From Lampris incognitus (taxonomy: Eukaryota > Chordata > Actinopteri > Lampriformes > Lampridae): 64,000 bases of DNA. The position numbers were made by a program, and so were the translations under genes. The first letter of the stretch is position 1. Every line of letters starts with the position of its first letter. The notes under the pieces were generated by a model. That model was not told the DNA's origin, searched no databases, and was given only the letters and a program-made list of their open reading frames with translations. The stretch is from positions 20,974,450 through 21,038,449 of the forward strand of contig NC_079214.1 in NCBI RefSeq assembly GCF_029633865.1, read 5' to 3'. Shown piece by piece: positions 37,419 to 64,000 of this stretch.

Positions 37419-38839
37419 CACTGTTCAGTAAGCGATCCAGCTTTCAATGTTTATATCGTTTCTTCATTGGCTACAAATTTGTTCTTTATGCAAGTTTAAC
37501 AAGGCCAATGTGCTCCTGAGTTGAACCTCATTCCATAAAAGGACCACAGGGCTACATCTGACTCTATCTTGGCAAGAGTTAAGTGTCTGTGGACCCAAAG
37601 CTTATATCCTTTTAGTGGCTTATTTGACAAGAGTTCCAAGTCTCCTTTCCCCTTAGCTTGCTGAAGTCATTACAATTTCATGCAGGTGCCAATAATTAGT
37701 ACATAGTCTAAATGTTGGTGGTTGAGTTACACAGGTTTGAACCCACAAAGCTTAGTGGGAAGAAAGATTGTCCACTTCATAATCTAACATGTCACAACAC
37801 ACAAATACACATCTTTGTCAAATGTATCAAAATAAACTACAAAATGCCAGTTTCAGAAAAAATGTATGCAATTGAAATACATGCTCAATGTCTTTTGTCT
37901 TTGTAAGGGTTAAAATGTATGCAAATCTGCATTGTTATTTCTAAGGATTCAAACTTTGAATCCATTGATACAAACAAGACGGGCGATGGAAAGCCCGACC
38001 TAAATGAATGTAGGCCTACATTTTTAGGAAAACCTTTCACACAATCATTTATCGTTTTCACAAACAACGCAAACAAATCGAAGTAGACAGTTGCACGTGG
38101 TGGGATATATTGATTTTACTTCATCAAAGTTCAATTCAGTCCACCTCCCTCCTTAAACATGCATACAGTGGTATGCTGTATGCATGTTTTACTATGGTGC
38201 ATAATCCACTTTATTTTACTCCCGACCAATTTCAAAAGCGTACCATACCGGTTTTTGGGGGGGGGGGGGGGAAGCAATTTTCTCCTCCTCGGTCTTCATT
38301 CATTTCAGCAGCCAACCCACTTGCAGACTTAACGTCACTTTGACAATAAATAAATAAATGCGATAAAAAGTGTTCACTGTAATGGATTACCTGTCTAAAT
38401 CCACGATTTCAAGTCTCTGCAAGTTGATTTTTCATACCGTGCTGAAATTAATGGAGTTCCAATGGCTGCTTGGAGGGTAGGGGACATGCATTCAAAAAGA
38501 AAGAAAAAAACTAAAACGCTATGATTTGCTTCAGAAAATAGTTGGGAGTGATTTTGGGCTACACAAATAAACTTGACTCAACGTGAAGTACCCGCCATTT
38601 GAGATAACTGCCTAGAAACACCGTTATAGTCCTTTAAGACGCATGCGAGGACGCAGCCAATCAGCACGCCTGATGGGTTGTATACAAACAGAACAACTTG
38701 CGTCCGCCAGCCTTCATAAATGGGACTGCCCCGCCGCCCTGTCCAGGTGGAAACCGCGGGAGAAGGAGAAGACACGCTCCCTGGACGTTTTCTTTTTAAA
38801 CCAACTTCCGAAAGACACCACACAGAACCAAACCAAACG

Positions 38840-39520
38840 ATGCTTCGCAAGTCGGAGGGCTCCCTCACGACGCGGAGAGAAGCCGCGTCTCATCACGGCC
38901 GTGGCGCTCGCAGGAGTTTATTCGGACCGGTCGACCACGACGAGCTGAACCGCGAGCTGAAGCTCAGACTGAACGAAATGGCGGAGCAGGATACGCGGAG
39001 GTGGAATTTCCATTTCGAGACGGAGACGCCGTTACCCGGCATTTATCAGTGGGAAGAAATCCCCTCCCGCCGTGCCGCCAGTCTGTACCGGGAGCCCACA
39101 CGGGCCGGGGCCGGGGCCGAGGACGGGCGCACTCCGGGCGACCGCCGCTGTCCGCGCAGCGCCGGCGACGAGGCCGACCAGGAGAACTGCCCCGGCGTCT
39201 TTAACGCGGCCGACGTGCCCGCTGAGGGGACACCTGTTCGGAGGAAGAGGGTGCTCCCCAAACACGCCTCGAACTACAAGATTACAGGTGGGTCTCAATC
39301 GAAACTCGAAATGGATGTAGTGCTTGAAATAAGTGACTCCAGTGACTCTTAGAGTAGCCCATGTGCTGATGTGGCGTTAACCATCATGGTCCCCCCCCCC
39401 TCTCTCTCTGCAGATTTCTTCGTTAAGAGGAGAAAAGTGTCAGAGGCGAAGAACATCCCGAGCCATTTCCACCCGAATTGTTCCCAGCAGGCCTTATGCA
39501 TGCGGATACGAAGAGCCTGA
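38840..39520 (+). CDS. cdkn1c: CIP/KIP CDK inhibitor, p57Kip2-like, two exons
   Basis: Nuclear inhibitor of cyclin-CDK complexes. Exon 1 is 38840-39287, exon 2 is 39414-39520 (TGA 39518-39520), giving 184 aa. The start chosen is ATG 38840, with A at -3; an in-frame ATG at 38720 would add 40 residues that are atypical for the family. The N-terminal CDI domain is clear: cyclin-binding RRSLFGPVDHDEL, then RWNFHFETETPLPGIYQWEEI and the CDK-contacting SLYREP. The C-terminus, joined across the intron, reads NYKITDFFVKRRKV, a PIP-box/degron-like motif followed by a basic patch. A middle segment is Ala/Gly/Arg-rich. Position beside kcnq1 supports cdkn1c; cdkn1d or another fish Kip paralogue is the alternative. 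Confidence 0.88.
38870..39290. promoter_or_regulatory. CpG-rich segment over cdkn1c exon 1 (putative CpG island)
   Basis: CG dinucleotides are dense across the first coding exon, in contrast to the AT-rich flanks on both sides. This fits a constitutively unmethylated promoter/first exon. It was judged by eye; no observed/expected ratio was computed. Confidence 0.5.
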
Positions 39521-39806
39521 CCTCCGGAGACTTTTGCTGAACTCTGCACCTAATGGACCTTTTTCCAAAAATAAGTGAAACGCTGTTTACTTGTCTATCA
39601 CTAGCTGGAGATGTGTGGCATTTGAGTGGACTTCTGCCGAGGACTGTTTTTTGTTGTTGTTGTTTAATTTAATCTATTTATGGGATATTTTATTTTATTT
39701 TTTATTTTATTTTTGCATCCAGAACCTTGTTATTTCATGTTTCTTGAGACTACTTTTGTTTATCTATTTAATTTGATTTGGAAAAAAACGTTTATATGAG
39801 AGGTTG

Positions 39807-39812
39807 AATAAA
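39807..39812 (+). terminator. cdkn1c polyadenylation signal (AATAAA)
   Basis: Canonical hexamer 287 bases after the cdkn1c stop, in a T-rich 3' UTR. It is the first AATAAA downstream. Confidence 0.75.
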
Positions 39813-41441
39813 GTTTCGTGTTACATCTTTTCATTTCTTTCTATCAGGCTTGTACACCCTTCTTGACACTACAAGTGATACTGGGAGTACTGGGGTCTGC
39901 ATTTATAATGGTATCAGCCTTTGCTCGTTATTAAAGGAAATGCTGTCCAAATCTGTAGTCTGGGCTCGCAAAAAGATGACCTCCAAATATTCAAGTCATC
40001 TGCCTGAGCATCTTATGAATATCTTATAAACAGCAGCTATCCTGAGGGGATGCCAGGTTTACCTTGGCTGTGATCACTTTTAAACCAGCTCATCTAATGT
40101 GAGAATCGTGGGCACGGTGGCACTGTATACAGCAGGATACACAAATTCTTGACCCCATCACTCATAAACGTTTTTTTGATATGCAAAAACGATGGCAGAC
40201 TTGATATTTGACCAGAAAATAGACATCCCATTTACTCCTTAATTAACTAAACATTTGAGGTTTTCAATGAGCTACTATTGCTTTTTTTTTACACGCGTAA
40301 CTTTCTTGACTAGTGACAATGCATATAGATCCCAACAGTTGGAAACCCTGCTAGAATATAGTTTAGAGCCTCGTTTCCAGAACATATCTAAATAAACGGA
40401 TCACTTGCACAAAGAAATAACGACAAAGAAAGAAAAATATCAGTTTGCACTGTTGTGTTACCCCGTAAACTATCTGCCTATTCTGTTGGCTTTCCACTGC
40501 AGCAGCGAGTCTGTTGTCATTGTGTCTGTTGATCCAGCTGAAAAAAAAACAACCAAAAAACAACACCGAGTTTAGAATAACCACATGTGTATTGTCCCAA
40601 CTTAACCATGCAATTTACATGTTCTGCAGTGCAGAATTTAACAAGAATGACAAGATTTCAACACCAATGTCCTCCCTGATCTAGACCTAACCAACATTAG
40701 ACACATCTGTTCAGTAGGGTGAACGTTTGTGCATATATTATTTATGGTTGCAGCTCAGACTGGGATACTTTACTCAAATGTCGACTAACCACCGACTCTC
40801 CTAGTAGTTGCCATCATTTGGCGGTGAGCTAAGTGATAGCTGGTTGCCACATCTGCAGCCTTCATCTAATATGAGTTGGCTATTAGTGAAGAGAGCCAGC
40901 TGGAACAGGAGAAACATGAATTTGAGCCGACGACTCCTGAGAGCTTTAGAATAATCCTTTAGGCACTAACCCGACTGTCAGATAGCACCTCCTCGCTGTC
41001 ACAACCACGCAGCACCAACTACTGCGTTGATCAGAAGTGCAGTCGTTAATACCAGTTGTGCAAATTAGCTGATGAGGCACGTTTGACTGCACATATTAGA
41101 GACAGAAAATGCGTCCAGGGTTTGCTGCCCCACAACAATGCAGGGGGCCATCTGGTATTCATGCATGGAGGAGGGAGACAATGGCCGCAAAAAGAAAAGA
41201 GCGTGCCTTCTCTTTCACCTGCAAATTAGCCTCCGGGGCTAATTTGAGCTCGACAATCGCCCCCAGGTCTGTCCTCGATCCATCTCTTCTCACTTTGGGC
41301 TCCTTTCAAAGTCAAATCAAAAACTTATTGTCGCATTTACAATTACGTATTTTTTTAAATTGTCCTGGAGTTATTTTCACTTTTTTTTAAATATTGTATC
41401 GCTACTTTAGTAAGATAAAAAATGGTTCCAATTTAGACCAT

Positions 41442-41500
<59 letters not shown>

Positions 41501-43558
41501 GATATGCACGCAAACCAAAAAAAAAGTAAAGGCCAAATGGGAACATTCGTTTTCAATTAACAGATTGCGATGACGTCAAGTTTTCCACCAATTAAACCTG
41601 CGTTCAGTCGGACCCAAGAGTATGAAGGGAGCACCCATGGCCTTTGGTTTTAACGCCATAAGGATATGTGAAAACGTTCAACTTCAGAGACTCAGTGTGA
41701 ATGAAGCATTCACTTGAGAGTAAAGCAACGACTGACTATTAGCGACAAAAGGCACTCTTGTTGAGTATGTAAACCACTGGAAATGTACCGGCCACCTTCT
41801 GGATTTACCCCATAGCTAATGCTTTTTTCTCTTTTTCTCCTGCGCCTCAAAATGTCCTAATAGCCAGCACTTGAATAGAGAATTGAGAGAGAAAGCAGTC
41901 ACAATGTAGTTACTCCCCCATTGTTGATGGATTAACCCTTTGCACAAAAGCACATAAAATAGAGGGAAAGGTACGAGGGGAGGACGAGGAAATCTGCTTC
42001 AACCGATTTAAGAAATATGGCTGTTTTGTTATCATTAAATTAGACAATACCCTTGGATTGCACATAAGAGTAAAGTAAAATCTTTCAGAGAATGTATTAT
42101 AAAAGTCAAAACTTTGTTATTGAAGTACTAAATCAATGCAATAAGCTGTATATAACCGAGGCTGTATCTATTGACACTTCATCAACCAGCTCGTCCACAC
42201 TGCTCATGATTCACTCCATTCTGTTGTCCTGGCGCATGAACTGCACCGATAAAACAAACAGGCAAACTTGTTTAAAGCTCCCAAACTTCCACATCATCCC
42301 CATAAAAACACTCTCCCCTCACCCATCTCCAAGCAGGCACAAAGGCCAACTCCCCTTAGCACACTTTAGTAGGTAGAGCCTATTGTTGTGGACACCAGAG
42401 GCAGAAGGCAGAGTCCAGATGGTCATTTTGGTCTTTTATCCACAAGGCACCAAGTGTGCAGGAATGCCTGGACACCCCACGGATGGTCTATGGGGAGAAG
42501 GTCACCATCTGCTGCCCAAAGGTCACCTGCCAGAAGACAAGTGTTGTTGGCCACTTCCATCCCCCCAATTGAGCAAGAAAACCAATTAACCACCCCCACC
42601 TCTGCAGTGTCAATACAAACTTTTCTTTAGACACGGGTGGTGCACACAGTGTCAAGGAAATCCAAAGTTGAACACTACCCTGACACACATACACACTTTT
42701 ACCGAGTTTTTAATCCACAGTCTGATTAATTCCTGAATTCACCAATTTCCTTTTCCCACTTAAAAGTTGATTAATTAGGTTTATAGTCTTGTAGTTTATG
42801 TTTTAATGAGAGCAGCCCACCAGAGCAAAGTCCATATGAGACACCTGTTGAGAAATACATTTCTTTAATTACTGAGTATTTCAAAGCATTCACATTATAA
42901 TGAAATAAAATAGTTAAATTATTCAAAATAATCAAAAAACACTTGATTTGATTGAAGATTACAATTAAAATATTGCACTTGAAAAACAGGAGAGGCTTTT
43001 CAAATATATTATTTCATAGTGGACTGTATCACTCTACCTTAGGTATTGGCAGCCTTTCTGCAAATAAATTAAAGGTATGCTACACAGAAAAAAATAATAA
43101 ATGCAAAATCCTATAAGGAAATCCTTTCCAGGCGACCTAAACTTAAAATGATCAAATGGATACATATATAGATAAATCAAAGCAAAAGGCCGTTGTTGAT
43201 CAAATCTCAATAATCATAACCTTGCATACATCCATGTACTCTGTGTGCACACCCTTTAATCTTTAAAGATTTAGCATTCTTTAACACAACTATAAATATT
43301 CATTTTATGTAAATACAACTCTATTAACATTAGTAAGGCTGTTGCACAGCATGTAGTCCCCCTTCTAGTATTTGCCTCTGTAATCCATAAGGTAATATAA
43401 TTCATTCTCTGCATAGAAAGAGAGACGGACAGACAGACGGATGGCTGGATGGACAGAGAAAGCTGAAACAGCATTGGATTTGAATACATTTCATGAATTA
43501 CAATGCATTACAATCAACACTGGAAAGAAAAGCTATCTTCAGCAGGAATTGTCCCACC
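39813..43558. other. Intergenic interval between the convergent cdkn1c and kcnq1 ends
   Basis: About 3.7 kb with no coding exon, no recognised transposon and no CpG cluster. It contains one (CA)n tract listed separately. In mammals the KCNQ1 imprinting control lies inside KCNQ1, not here, and nothing resembling it was seen. Confidence 0.5.
41443..41498. repeat. (CA)28 microsatellite
   Basis: Pure dinucleotide run in the cdkn1c-kcnq1 interval. Confidence 0.95.
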
Positions 43559-62655
<19,097 letters not shown>

Positions 62656-64000
62656 CTGTTCAAGAGAATGAAACAATGTAGGTCACAAAAGTATTCTCAG
62701 TGAACACGAGTATTACTCAAGTATTTGTGTCACAATCACACACGACTGATCCAAGAGTAATAATGATACCAAACTAGCAGCAACGTTTCCAATATTGAAA
62801 CCCTGCAGGCCACTGTTCTTGGTTGAAAAAAAAAAGGTTTATTCATGTAAGTCATTGCCCATATGAATTTCATCACCACTTCAGGTAATCTTCCATTACA
62901 CATAACAGATTACACCCCTTGTTCTGTTTCAATTCTGAATAATTTCCCGTTTTTCTTTTCCTTCACACAGGCTGATATGCCTTTGCTAACATACATGGAT
63001 CCAAGATTCATGGGTTTTCTTACAGGTGAAACTCATATCCTATTTCCATATCACCATAGTGATGGCGGTGGTGAGTTACTACCACGAAATTTATGAATCC
63101 GACAATCTTCTGGATAACCAGAATATTTCCTCAGATCACCATGTTTTGAATCCCTTTGTTTTGAAAATTTACAAAGAAACAACCAGTCCAATATCTAAAT
63201 GAGCCGGATTTGAATTCTGTGAGCTGTTTCACTCCCGAGTTTGATGTAAAACTCATTTTCTAAAATTTTCCCCAAATGGTATCACTTTCACAGCAGATTG
63301 GCGGAAATATAATGCAGGCTGCCAATTTTCTGCTTCACCATATTTTGCCGGAGTCGGAGGCAAAAAAATGGAGATAGTCACCAAGTGCAGGGTGTTCGGA
63401 GATACTAAATATTGATGATGGACAGGGAGCCCTCTGCAGAAATGTACTATTAGCATATCAATAATTTCCAGTTTTAGTTAATCCTGTTCTTCATAAATCC
63501 TACCCCTTAGGTAATGCATGCTGAAAGGCAGTTACTGAATACTCGAAACTCTGGGTTCACTCCAGGTCTTGGGCAAATTGGCAGTAAGAATTATATTACA
63601 CAAGAAATTTAATAACCATCCTTCCTCCTTGAAAGCAGCCAATTTAGAAGAATTACAGGAATATATTCACTCCTTCCCTGGGAACCCGAGACATAAAAGT
63701 ATTTCACAACATTCAGCATTCTCGCTAACAAGTACAAAATGATTCATTTATAAGTTTTTTAACAGTAGACAAGAAACCTACACTCTTGCCCCATAATTGC
63801 TTGTTGAACATGCAACTTCCCTTACCCTACCGATGATTCAGTAAGTAAGTTTGTGAATGTGAGTTTATCCTTCTCTGTGAAGAGTACTCACAATAATAGC
63901 CCTCGCTGAGATTACTGACCACTTTGGTTCACAGCACTTGATAGCAGGTCACAGAGGGACCAGTTCATCAGTCCGTTAAGGGGTTTGACTCAATTATCAA
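62656..64000. other. kcnq1 intron reaching the window edge, nothing recognised
   Basis: The next upstream kcnq1 exon (the TWKIYIRK region of human) was looked for on the minus strand and not found, so it lies beyond the window. Confidence 0.55.

Noticed and set aside
38720-38839. Upstream in-frame ATG for the Kip gene
   Set aside because: It would add 40 residues not seen in the family; ATG 38840 has a good -3 A and gives the usual distance to the CDI domain.
42383-42694. Overlapping open frames on both strands
   Set aside because: No recognised domain, no splice sites matching a neighbour, short length; treated as chance.
39813-43558. A fish counterpart of KCNQ1OT1 or an imprinting centre
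   Set aside because: No CpG-rich segment or tandem repeat was seen there, and the mammalian centre is inside KCNQ1, not in this interval.

Overview
The window is teleost (ray-finned fish) nuclear DNA. It has intron-split vertebrate genes with GT-AG splice sites, long CA/CT/TATC microsatellites, and a dense load of fish repeats: two tRNA-derived SINE families, Tc1/mariner and hAT transposons, a Rex3-type LINE and LTR-element fossils. All gene calls rest on reading exon translations against remembered family sequences; no database search was run.

Layout. (1) 1-1913, + strand: the last two coding exons of traf6 (coiled coil plus MATH domain); the rest lies left of the window. (2) 1914-7880: repeats only (a 109-bp foldback, two abutting Tc1-like remnants, one SINE, a Rex3-like LINE end, and a Tc1-like element with both ends and a nested SINE tail). 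(3) 7881-33737, - strand: trpm5, 24 coding exons found with consistent splice phases, about 1195 codons; only the start codon was not located. Its introns carry most of the SINEs, a hAT MITE and a Tc1 copy. (4) 33.7-38.8 kb: a microsatellite-rich interval between the diverging 5' ends of trpm5 and the next gene. (5) 38840-39520, + strand: a two-exon CIP/KIP cyclin-dependent-kinase inhibitor (cdkn1c-like), CpG-rich, with a C-terminal PIP-degron-like motif. (6) 43559-62655, - strand: the eight 3' coding exons of kcnq1 (cytoplasmic C-terminus); the channel core lies right of the window. Its introns hold a THAP-domain fragment, a decayed tRNA-Tyr, a BEL/Pao fossil with both LTRs and target duplication, and two Ty3/gypsy fossils that abut head to head.

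The genes do not form a pathway. traf6 is an innate-immune ubiquitin ligase, trpm5 a Ca2+-activated cation channel of taste-type cells, cdkn1c a cell-cycle brake and kcnq1 a voltage-gated K+ channel. The order is informative: TRPM5, KCNQ1 and CDKN1C are neighbours on human 11p15.5, and here cdkn1c and kcnq1 keep the same tail-to-tail arrangement, which supports orthology. I found no wholly new system. The most useful leads are the PIP degron in the Kip gene, the kcnq1 tail extension, a TG-filled micro-intron in trpm5 and a tRNA-derived SINE family I cannot name.
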